Below are positions 1 to 5,103 of a stretch of 9,261 bases of DNA, piece after piece. The position numbers and the translations under genes were made by a program. The notes below the pieces were generated by a model. The model ran no database searches. It saw only the letters and a list, made by a program, of their open reading frames with translations, and was not told where the DNA came from. Location of the stretch: NCBI GenBank assembly GCA_938030835.1, contig CALHID010000213.1, positions 1 to 9,261 on the forward strand. The letters run 5' to 3'. The DNA comes from an uncultured Actinomyces sp. GTDB lineage: Bacteria > Actinomycetota > Actinomycetes > Actinomycetales > Actinomycetaceae. The first letter of the stretch is position 1. Each line of letters begins with the position of its first letter.

Positions 1-49
1 CCCCCTTTTCTGTCTAATTAACTCAGCTTTAAGCGCTCAGCCAAGCAGT
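1..49. repeat. Left copy of a direct repeat of the trxA/asd junction
   Basis: These 49 bases are identical to 2485-2533. The repeat starts in the right arm of a terminator hairpin, so it is cut by the window edge and is probably longer. It runs through the T-rich tail and ends inside the 3' end of asd: 37-49 carry the asd stop codon, the Gly, Leu and Leu codons and one further base on the minus strand. Identity stops abruptly at position 50. The lack of any mismatch suggests a recent duplication. This copy of asd consists only of those last codons. Confidence 0.93.
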
Positions 50-52
50 CAA

Positions 53-133
53 TCAGTAGCGGATCGCGTCAATCGGCTTAATCCGCACAGCCGCGAACGC
101 AGGGATGATGCCGCACAGGGCTCCGATGCTCGT
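53..133 (-). pseudogene. C-terminal remnant of an FtsX/MacB-type ABC transporter permease
   Basis: Read on the minus strand, 133 down to 53 gives about 26 codons ending in TGA (53-55). The peptide contains GIIPAFAAVRIKPIDAIRY, which matches the typical end of FtsX/MacB-like permeases: a last membrane helix of the form G-x-x-P-A-x-x-A, followed by an x-x-P-I-D/E-A-I/L-R tail. An in-frame stop at 137-139 and loss of similarity upstream show that the rest of the gene is missing. The stop codon lies only 3 bases from the end of the 49-bp repeat, so this scrap sits at the junction of the inserted segment. PadR regulators often control ABC transporters, so it may be left from a transporter once linked to the regulator at 278. 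That link is inference. Confidence 0.6.
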
Positions 134-261
134 GGGTCACTACCTCGCCGCTACGAAAAGCTCGACCAAGGGGGTGGGCCAGCTTGGTTAGGAGTACTCC
201 GAAATTACTTACCTATATCGATGCTCACACCTTGAACTTGCCCCTCAAGAACTTTATGCGA
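134..261. other. Non-coding stretch upstream of padR
   Basis: No convincing gene is present between the permease scrap and the padR region. It holds a perfect 10-bp palindrome GGAGTACTCC at 191-200 and a weak inverted repeat, ACCAAG at 165-170 against CTTGGT at 183-188. The function of both is unknown. A possible promoter lies at its right end and is listed separately. Confidence 0.4.
232..260 (+). promoter_or_regulatory. Possible padR promoter
   Basis: TTGAAC (232-237) is followed after 17 bases by TATGCG (255-260), a reasonable -35 with a poor -10. The palindrome at 262-275 would then cover the transcription start, which suits autorepression. No Shine-Dalgarno precedes the ATG at 278, so a leaderless or near-leaderless transcript is possible. 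Confidence 0.28.
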
Positions 262-275
262 TGCGATATATCGCA
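262..275. promoter_or_regulatory. 14-bp perfect palindrome, candidate PadR operator
   Basis: TGCGATATATCGCA is a perfect 14-bp inverted repeat ending two bases before the padR ATG. PadR-family proteins are dimeric winged-helix repressors that usually bind dyad sites in their own promoters, so an autoregulatory operator is the simplest reading. The inner ten bases, CGATATATCG, recur at 716-725 inside the padR coding region. Binding is inferred from position and symmetry only. Confidence 0.55.
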
Positions 276-277
276 CT

Positions 278-865
278 ATGTCTGAAGGAGTTATCACGGC
301 TTGGCGAACAACCTCCGAGCGAGCGAAACCAGGATTTATTCGACTGGCAGTCCTGGATATTCTTAAACGCAAAAACTTGCATGCTTACGGAAGCATTAAG
401 GCAATCCGGAAAGAAACTATGGGACTGTGGGCTCCTAGTCCTGGCTCTATCTACCCCACTTTACGTACTCTCACGGAGCAAGGTCTGGTGAAGGATCTCG
501 GAGATCATACCTACCAAATCACCGAAGCTGGTTTGAATGAGCTCGATGTTAAAGAAGAAGAAGTGTACGACGGATGGCAAGAGTTCATCGATCCTAGCGA
601 CAAGCACATAGCGATTGGAAGCGTGAAGAGCCTCGTCAACCTCATTGAAAAAGAGATTGAGATTATTGTCAGCTCCGGTTCGGAAGGTCAGATAAACGAA
701 GCTGAAGTCTTGTTACGATATATCGAATTGTCCTTCCGGACTCTCATGCAAGCCACTTCCTTGAAGAAACGCAACCTCGACTGGGATTTCCTGGCGAGGC
801 GGGAAACGTCAGCTGGACATGGACAGAAGACTGACACAGCAACTTTCGATGAGCTGCCTTTCTAA
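278..865 (+). CDS. PadR-family transcriptional regulator
   Basis: This encodes a 195-aa protein with an N-terminal winged helix-turn-helix. The family core is clear: residues 20-40 form the first helices (FIRLAVLDILKRKNLHAYGS), residues 50-71 carry the signature SPGSIYPTLRTLTEQGLV, and residues 79-89 form the wing-end motif YQITEAGLNEL. Residues from about 90 to 170 are rich in charged and hydrophobic positions, consistent with the helical dimerisation region seen in longer PadR proteins. Such proteins usually repress their own gene and a nearby target and are released by a small ligand. The ligand here is unknown. ATG 278 is chosen because the family N-terminus begins soon after it, although no Shine-Dalgarno precedes it. 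The gene ends 17 bases before the next one on the same strand, so the two are probably an operon. Base composition looks more AT-rich than in lysC or asd, consistent with transfer. Confidence 0.85.
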   Translation: MSEGVITAWRTTSERAKPGFIRLAVLDILKRKNLHAYGSIKAIRKETMGLWAPSPGSIYPTLRTLTEQGLVKDLGDHTYQITEAGLNELDVKEEEVYDGWQEFIDPSDKHIAIGSVKSLVNLIEKEIEIIVSSGSEGQINEAEVLLRYIELSFRTLMQATSLKKRNLDWDFLARRETSAGHGQKTDTATFDELPF

Positions 866-882
866 AGTAAGGAACCAGAGAG

Positions 883-1935
883 ATGAACTCTGAAGAGATA
901 AACGTGCTACCGCAGGATCTAAATTCGCAATGGCGCAGTTTTGTGCAGTTCTGGACGGAATATGCTGCGACTATTGCACCATTGGAGCCACAACAGTGGT
1001 GGGAGCAACCCACTGTAGTTAGTCCAGATCTAGAAGCTCTGCTTTTAAGTGCTAGGGCCACCGCTGAACTGCCCTCCAACGAAACTTTGCCCCAAGCCCT
1101 GGAGGCAGAACTGTTGCAGCTACTCTCCCGTGTGGTGCACCCCCGTGACCTCGAAGTGTTGCGGCAGTACTTCGATTGGGGAGATTTTGTGGATCTGGCT
1201 TTGTGGCTCTACGGGTGGGGCAGTGGTCCGCGCGCGGAGCTGTATCCCACGGTTCCGCAGCCCTGTTATGGGTCCCCACTGAATGCGAAAGTCTTCACGA
1301 TCTTCAATAATCCTCGTGCTGACCTGCGGATCGAAGCGGGGGATGATTCCCTTGCGTGGAAAGAATTCGTCGCCGACCAAAAAAGGCACCTTGAACGTCA
1401 CCAAGATCTGGAAAGGACGGGAGTGGAGGAGCGTCTTCTGCCCTGGGCCACAGAGGAGCTCGTGGTGGGAAAAGAAGGTAAGCCCGAACGCCGCTATGAG
1501 CGCGATCTCTATTTTGGCAATGGCACTAAGGACACCTCCATGGGCCGAATATATGGAATCAAAGCGATTTTCCACTTGGATTTCTTGGCATACCAATCAG
1601 AGGATAGAAAGGCTGAATTTGTTAACAAGATTTCTAAGATGAACGAGAAGGGCGTCTGGTTACCTTCACAGGAACATTCGCTACTACTAGCAGCTGCTTG
1701 GGCAAACCAGGCCAGCCAAAGTGGTGGCTTAGACGGTGCGAAGCCGGCCAGGCTCATTGTTCGTAAAGGCAAGTTTCTGGCCGAAGCGATTTGTGCGCGG
1801 CTCACCAATGAACAAGCCAGGTCCGTTCAAGGGCTCTTATGGAAACTAAAGCCGGAGAATAGTAAGTATCTTACCGAGGGCACTCTGGTACGTATGTTTG
1901 GTGAAAATGATGAGAATACTGTGCCCCCACAATGA
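883..1935 (+). CDS. Unassigned 350-aa protein, possibly uracil-DNA-glycosylase-fold-like
   Basis: I do not recognise this protein with certainty. It starts at ATG 883 after a modest AAGGA (869-873), 17 bases behind padR, so it is probably the regulator's operon partner. It has no signal peptide or clear membrane segment and is likely cytosolic. The N-terminal 120 residues are Trp-rich and acidic. Three later pieces recall a group of uncharacterised proteins with a uracil-DNA-glycosylase-like fold: residues 131-144 (SPLNAKVFTIFNNP, compare a beta strand ending in L-N-P-G), residues 230-240 (FHLDFLAYQSE, compare F-x-Y-x-S-K), and residues 260-300 (LPSQEHS, then ARLIVRKGKFLAEA, compare a strand followed by R-x-x-x-x-W). 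The expected Gly after NNP is Arg and the Trp is Phe, so catalysis is doubtful. The resemblance is from memory and needs a profile search. The coding region is intact with no frameshift. Confidence 0.72.
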   Translation: MNSEEINVLPQDLNSQWRSFVQFWTEYAATIAPLEPQQWWEQPTVVSPDLEALLLSARATAELPSNETLPQALEAELLQLLSRVVHPRDLEVLRQYFDWGDFVDLALWLYGWGSGPRAELYPTVPQPCYGSPLNAKVFTIFNNPRADLRIEAGDDSLAWKEFVADQKRHLERHQDLERTGVEERLLPWATEELVVGKEGKPERRYERDLYFGNGTKDTSMGRIYGIKAIFHLDFLAYQSEDRKAEFVNKISKMNEKGVWLPSQEHSLLLAAAWANQASQSGGLDGAKPARLIVRKGKFLAEAICARLTNEQARSVQGLLWKLKPENSKYLTEGTLVRMFGENDENTVPPQ

Positions 1936-2084
1936 CGCAGGCCCAGCTAACGGTAGGGGCTTACCTGACAATTATGTGTCTACCAAAGTTGACCTCTCTT
2001 GCGCACTGCCAGCTTCTTTCGCCGCCGTTCACCCGTAAGGCCCGGGAGAGGTCAAAACCGGACGCGATACCGAGAACTTCGCAA
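1936..2084. other. Gene-free stretch with a spaced inverted repeat
   Basis: No credible coding region or RNA gene was found. The stretch contains TTGACCTCTC at 1989-1998 and its exact complement GAGAGGTCAA at 2046-2055, separated by 47 bases. No terminator with a T-run follows the 350-aa gene. A short ATG frame that overlaps the upstream stop lacks a ribosome-binding site and any recognisable motif, so it is not called. Confidence 0.45.
1989..2055. repeat. Inverted repeat, 10-bp perfect arms, 47-bp spacer
   Basis: The arms are TTGACCTCTC (1989-1998) and GAGAGGTCAA (2046-2055). The spacer is GC-rich and shows no coding. Such spacing fits a recombination or protein-binding site, or the end of a lost mobile element, better than a simple terminator. 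No function can be assigned. Confidence 0.5.
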
Positions 2085-2165
2085 TCACTCCTTCATATAG
2101 AAGCCAAACTAGTAGCCATCAGCATCGAGCGGTAGGCCGTCTGCCCAGGTGGGAAGCTGGGTCAT
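2085..2165 (-). pseudogene. Possible C-terminal remnant of a phage-type DNA polymerase
   Basis: Read on the minus strand from 2165 to 2085, the peptide contains LPTWADGLPLDADGY, an in-frame TAG (2109-2111), then FGFYMKE and a TGA stop (2085-2087). The pattern W-A-x-G-L-P-L-x-A-D-G-Y followed by F-Y-x-K-D/E and a stop resembles the extreme C-terminus I remember for phage family-A DNA polymerases. If so, the TAG is a nonsense mutation in a dead fragment. The fragment ends where the thioredoxin remnant begins on the other strand, which marks a recombination junction near 2165. The assignment rests on recall of a short motif and is tentative. Confidence 0.33.
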
Positions 2166-2408
2166 GAGCGCCACGAAGATGTTGTTTTCGCCAAGGTTGA
2201 TACCGATGCCAACCAGGACATCGCGGCAGCACTGGAGATCGCATCGATCCCGACTCTGATGATCTTCCGCGAAGGTGTCCTGATCTTCCGTAACTCCGGC
2301 GCTCTTCCGGCCGCTGCTCTTGAGGACCTGATCTCTCAGGCAGAAGCCCTGAACATGGAAGAGGTTCACGCCGAGGCCAAGAAGCACCAGGAATCCCACA
2401 ACGACTGA
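2166..2408 (+). pseudogene. trxA: 5'-truncated thioredoxin gene (C-terminal half only)
   Basis: From 2166 the frame reads ERHEDVVFAKVDTDANQD, then IAAALEIASIPTLMIFREGV, and ends HQESHND with TGA at 2406-2408. This is the second half of an actinobacterial thioredoxin: the beta-3 strand with VDTDAN, the cis-proline loop SIPTLMIF, and the C-terminal helix. The first half, including the CGPC redox motif, is absent. The frame has a TAG at 2133-2135 and no start codon between there and 2166, so the remnant cannot be translated as thioredoxin. It keeps its own downstream terminator and is followed by convergent asd, as expected for a native trxA/asd junction. The sequence is undamaged within the remnant, so the truncation looks recent. 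A complete copy is predicted just left of the window. Confidence 0.8.
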
Positions 2409-2455
2409 TGCTTAAAAACGGTGTGCGATAGCTTCGCACACCACCAAAACTCAAA

Positions 2456-2499
2456 GGGGGTTGGAGACGGCTTTCCGTCTCCAACCCCCTTTTCTGTCT
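2456..2499. terminator. Bidirectional intrinsic terminator between trxA and asd
   Basis: A perfect 15-bp stem, 2456-2470 paired with 2475-2489, encloses a CTTT loop. On the plus strand TTTTCTGT follows. On the minus strand TTTGAGTTTT follows. It can therefore stop both the plus-strand thioredoxin transcript and the minus-strand lysC-asd transcript. The right arm and tail are duplicated at the very start of the window. Confidence 0.9.
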
Positions 2500-2533
2500 A
2501 ATTAACTCAGCTTTAAGCGCTCAGCCAAGCAGT
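2485..2533. repeat. Right copy of the 49-bp direct repeat
   Basis: It is identical to 1-49. It covers the terminator's right arm, its tail, the short spacer and the last 13 nt of the intact asd gene. Together the two copies bracket the accessory segment. Confidence 0.93.
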
Positions 2534-3570
2534 TCTTGAGCAACCAGCTCTGCAAGCTGAATGGCATTCAAAGCCGCTCCCTTGCGCAGGTTATCACCGC
2601 TGACAACAAACACGATTCCGCGGTTATCCGGAACCGCTTGATCCTGACGAATACGGCCGACGAAGACATCGTCTTCGCCCGCGGCCTCGAGCGGGGTCGG
2701 GACGTCGACAACGCGAACGCCGGGAGCGCTGCTAAGCGCAGCCACGGCCTCGTCACGAGAAATCGAGGCGGGGAACTCAGCGTGAACGGTCATGGTGTGA
2801 GCGGTCAGGACCGGCACGCGCACGCAGGTCCCGCTAACCAGAAGATTCGGGACGTGGAGGATACGACGCGACTCATTGCGAAGCTTCTGCTCTTCGTCGG
2901 TCTCAAAGCTGCCATCATCGACAATCGAACCTGCCAAAGGCACGACATCGAAAGCGATAGGCGCGACGTAGACCTCAGGGGTGCCGAAATCAACGGCGTG
3001 GCCGTCGGTCGTGAGCCCCTCAAGATTTTGATCAGCAGTTCCACGGACCTGGTCGATGAGCTCGCGAACACCCTTGAGGCCAGAGCCAGAAACCGCCTGA
3101 TAGGAGGAGACCGTCAGGCGATCGATACCGCCTGCGGCGTCGGCAAGTGGCTTAATTGCGGGCATGACGGCCATGGTCGTGCAATTCGGGTTCGCGATGA
3201 TTCCCTTGGGGCGCTTCGCAACGTCTTCACCGTTGACCTCGGAGACAACCAGCGGGACCTCGGGGTCCTTGCGCCACGCAGAGGAGTTATCGACGACGAC
3301 CGCGCCGGCTGCCGCAAACTTGGGAGCATACTCACGCGAGGCCGTAGCTCCCGCAGAGAAGATCGCGATATCGATCCCCGAGAAGTCAGCAGTTGCGACG
3401 TCTTCGACGACGACCTCTGCGCCCTTCCACGGCAGGGTCGAACCAGCCGAACGAGCAGACGCAAAGAAACGAATCGTTTCAACCGGGAAATTGCGCTCTT
3501 CCAAGATCGTGCGCATGACGCGACCAACCTGGCCGGTCGCACCGACAACAGCAACAGTCAAACCTGACAT
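2521..3570 (-). CDS. asd: Aspartate-semialdehyde dehydrogenase
   Basis: This cytosolic enzyme reduces aspartyl-4-phosphate to aspartate-4-semialdehyde with NADPH, the second step of the aspartate family pathway. The 349-aa product is of normal length. The NADP-binding GATGQVG is at 10-16, the catalytic cysteine at 130 (NPNCTT), the glutamine of SYQAVSGSG at 158, and the substrate arginine and general-base histidine at 251 and 258 (CVRVPVLTAH). DNLRKGAALNAIQLAE near the C-terminus completes the fold. The start is ATG 3568-3570, with AGAGAGG seven bases upstream (3578-3584). The TTG two codons earlier is rejected because it lies only one base from that site. The gene follows lysC by 32 bases and is surely cotranscribed with it. 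It ends at the bidirectional terminator. Its last codons are duplicated at the left edge of the window. Confidence 0.97.
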   Translation of the reverse strand: MSGLTVAVVGATGQVGRVMRTILEERNFPVETIRFFASARSAGSTLPWKGAEVVVEDVATADFSGIDIAIFSAGATASREYAPKFAAAGAVVVDNSSAWRKDPEVPLVVSEVNGEDVAKRPKGIIANPNCTTMAVMPAIKPLADAAGGIDRLTVSSYQAVSGSGLKGVRELIDQVRGTADQNLEGLTTDGHAVDFGTPEVYVAPIAFDVVPLAGSIVDDGSFETDEEQKLRNESRRILHVPNLLVSGTCVRVPVLTAHTMTVHAEFPASISRDEAVAALSSAPGVRVVDVPTPLEAAGEDDVFVGRIRQDQAVPDNRGIVFVVSGDNLRKGAALNAIQLAELVAQELLG

Positions 3571-3602
3571 TTTCAAGCCTCTCTAACTAGCGACGGACCG
3601 AC

Positions 3603-4124
3603 TCAGCGGCCAGTACCCGCGTACACAACGGCCTCGGAAACCTCAGCGTCCAAGCCGAAAGCGGAGTGAACAACGGCAACTGCACGATCCAGATCATCCA
3701 GCTTCGTCACAATCGACAGACGGATCTCGGAAGAGGAAATCAGATCAATATTGATTCCCGCTTCAGACAGGGCAGCGAAAAGTCGCGCGGCCACACCGGG
3801 ATTCGTACGCATACCCGTTCCGACCAGCGAAAGCTTGCCGATATTCGGGTTGTAGCGCACCTCCTTGAAGCCAATCTCATCCTTTGCGGACTCCAGCGCA
3901 TCGAGCGCAACCTGGGCATCGGCCTCGGGAATGGTGAAGGTGATGTTCGCGCGAGTCGGATCTGCAACGGGAATGTTCTGAACAATCATGTCGATGTTCG
4001 CACCCGCAGCGGCGATCGTCTGGAAAACCATCGCGGCGCGGCCGGGGTGGTTCGGGACACCGGCGACCGTGATCTTGTCCTGGCCGCGGTCGTGGGCAAT
4101 TCCAGAGATGATGGGCTGTTCCAT
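3603..4124 (-). CDS. Internal in-frame product: aspartate kinase beta subunit
   Basis: An in-frame ATG at 4122-4124 (Met266 of the full protein, MEQPIISGIAHDR) is preceded by AGAAGGAAAG (4125-4134), a purine-rich Shine-Dalgarno-like stretch at slightly short spacing. In Corynebacterium and Bacillus, class-II aspartokinases are alpha2beta2 enzymes whose beta subunit is translated from such an internal start and comprises the ACT domains. The predicted product here is 173 aa, close to the corynebacterial beta subunit. Its existence is known for the family but inferred for this gene. Confidence 0.65.
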   Translation of the reverse strand: MEQPIISGIAHDRGQDKITVAGVPNHPGRAAMVFQTIAAAGANIDMIVQNIPVADPTRANITFTIPEADAQVALDALESAKDEIGFKEVRYNPNIGKLSLVGTGMRTNPGVAARLFAALSEAGINIDLISSSEIRLSIVTKLDDLDRAVAVVHSAFGLDAEVSEAVVYAGTGR

Positions 4125-4919
4125 CTTTCCTTCTTTCGGGTCGAGGAATGCGGCGTCAGGGACCAATCCCTTGAGCGCCGGCGAGGCCGGGCGGTCTGAA
4201 ATCCAAGTTCCTTCCTTCTCGGAGAAGGAGGAACGAACGTGTAGGGGAACCTTGTAGCGGCGGGCGAATTCGCCCGCGCGCAGGTGAAGAATCTTTGCAC
4301 CATGCGCAGCAAGTTCCAGAGTTTCTTCCGTTGAGATCGAGCGCAGGCGGTGTGCCTTGGGGACGATTCGCGGATCAGCAGAGAACAGGCCGTCGACGTC
4401 GGTGTAGATCTCGCACACATCGGCGTGCAAGGCAGCCGCGAGCGCAACCGCGGTCGTATCGGAACCGCCTCGGCCCAAGGTCGTCACATCGTCGTCGTCA
4501 GAAATTCCTTGGAAACCGGCGACAATTGCGACTTGGCCTTCAGAGATTGAACGGGCGATGCGTTCGGGGACCATGCCGGTGATCTGGGCGCGACCATAAG
4601 CGGAAGTCGTGTGGATTCCGGCCTGCGCGCCGGTGAAGGCCTGTGCGGGAACACCCAACTCATTGATTGCCATGGACAGAAGGGACATCGAAATACGCTC
4701 GCCAGCGGTGAGAAGGATGTCCATCTCACGCTCGGGGGCGTTGTCGGTAATCTGCGCGGCGGTGTCCAGGAGCTCGTCGGTTGTGTCGCCCATTGCTGAA
4801 ACGACGACAACAAGCTTGTGTCCCGCGTTCCGAGTCTCAACGATGCGCTTTGCAACGCGTTTAATCGCTTCAACATCGGACACGGATGAGCCTCCGTACT
4901 TTTGCACGATGAGCGCCAC
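3603..4919 (-). CDS. lysC: Aspartate kinase (alpha subunit, full length)
   Basis: This enzyme phosphorylates aspartate with ATP, the committed step towards lysine/diaminopimelate, threonine, methionine and isoleucine. The 438-aa product has the kinase domain first: KYGGSS at 7-12, TAGE at 71-74, GRGGSDTTA at 149-157, YTDVDG at 172-177. Two ACT regulatory domains follow, roughly 275-350 (ANIDMIVQNIP) and 355-435 (GTGMRTNPGVAARLFAALSEAGINIDLISSSEIRLS). ACT domains in this class bind lysine and/or threonine for feedback inhibition. The start is GTG 4917-4919 with AGGA six bases upstream (4926-4929). The gene is slightly longer than the 421-aa corynebacterial enzyme, apparently in the linker around 243-265. 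It is the first gene of the lysC-asd operon and is divergent from ptsI. Confidence 0.97.
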   Translation of the reverse strand: MALIVQKYGGSSVSDVEAIKRVAKRIVETRNAGHKLVVVVSAMGDTTDELLDTAAQITDNAPEREMDILLTAGERISMSLLSMAINELGVPAQAFTGAQAGIHTTSAYGRAQITGMVPERIARSISEGQVAIVAGFQGISDDDDVTTLGRGGSDTTAVALAAALHADVCEIYTDVDGLFSADPRIVPKAHRLRSISTEETLELAAHGAKILHLRAGEFARRYKVPLHVRSSFSEKEGTWISDRPASPALKGLVPDAAFLDPKEGKMEQPIISGIAHDRGQDKITVAGVPNHPGRAAMVFQTIAAAGANIDMIVQNIPVADPTRANITFTIPEADAQVALDALESAKDEIGFKEVRYNPNIGKLSLVGTGMRTNPGVAARLFAALSEAGINIDLISSSEIRLSIVTKLDDLDRAVAVVHSAFGLDAEVSEAVVYAGTGR

Positions 4920-4990
4920 GGGTGGTCCTAACTGTCTGCGTTTGGGTTATCTCTTCTTATCGTCCCTGAAAACTCGCGAACATGACGAGT

Positions 4991-5019
4991 ACTGACCAAC
5001 ACGTGAACGTTTGTGTCAA
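4991..5019 (-). promoter_or_regulatory. Possible lysC-asd promoter
   Basis: On the minus strand a consensus -35 TTGACA (5014-5019) is followed after 17 bases by GTCAGT (4991-4996), a poor -10. The perfect -35 in the divergent lysC/ptsI gap is suggestive, but the -10 is not convincing. No T-box, lysine riboswitch or leader peptide could be recognised in the gap. Confidence 0.25.
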
Positions 5020-5044
5020 TTTATGAGCGTAACTTTCGGCACAC

Positions 5045-5075
5045 TTGGCATATTCATAGGACCAACGAATATGGT
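5045..5075 (+). promoter_or_regulatory. Possible ptsI promoter
   Basis: TTGGCA (5045-5050) and TATGGT (5070-5075) are separated by 19 bases. Both elements are good and the spacing is slightly long. Transcription would begin near 5082 and give a short leader with the ribosome-binding site at 5090-5097. No obvious CRP/GlxR-like dyad was found here. Confidence 0.4.
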
Positions 5076-5103
5076 TGAGTTACATCCACGGAAGGAGTCC
5101 TCG

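Noticed and set aside
1932..2135. A 67-codon frame whose ATG overlaps the stop of the 350-aa gene (ATGA)
   Set aside because: The overlap looks like translational coupling, but there is no ribosome-binding site, no recognisable motif, and the frame runs over the inverted repeat and the antisense polymerase-like scrap.
1..2533. A complete integrative element with att sites and integrase
   Set aside because: The direct repeats fit, but no recombinase gene is present between them, so only a remnant or a recombination-based insertion is supported.
2536..3567. A long plus-strand frame opposite asd
   Set aside because: It is antisense to an unambiguous asd gene and exists because of codon bias in the GC-rich coding strand. 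Its peptide has no family features.
3571..3576. TTG start of asd two codons upstream
   Set aside because: It is only one base from the AGAGAGG site, while the ATG at 3568-3570 is seven bases away and begins directly at the NADP-binding strand.
5011..5103. N-terminal extension of ptsI starting near 5011
   Set aside because: The ATG at 5104 has a near-perfect Shine-Dalgarno at ideal spacing and gives the standard enzyme I length. The extension overlaps the promoter region.
4920..5103. Lysine riboswitch or T-box in front of lysC
   Set aside because: The leader is short and shows no recognisable riboswitch or T-box core and no terminator hairpin.
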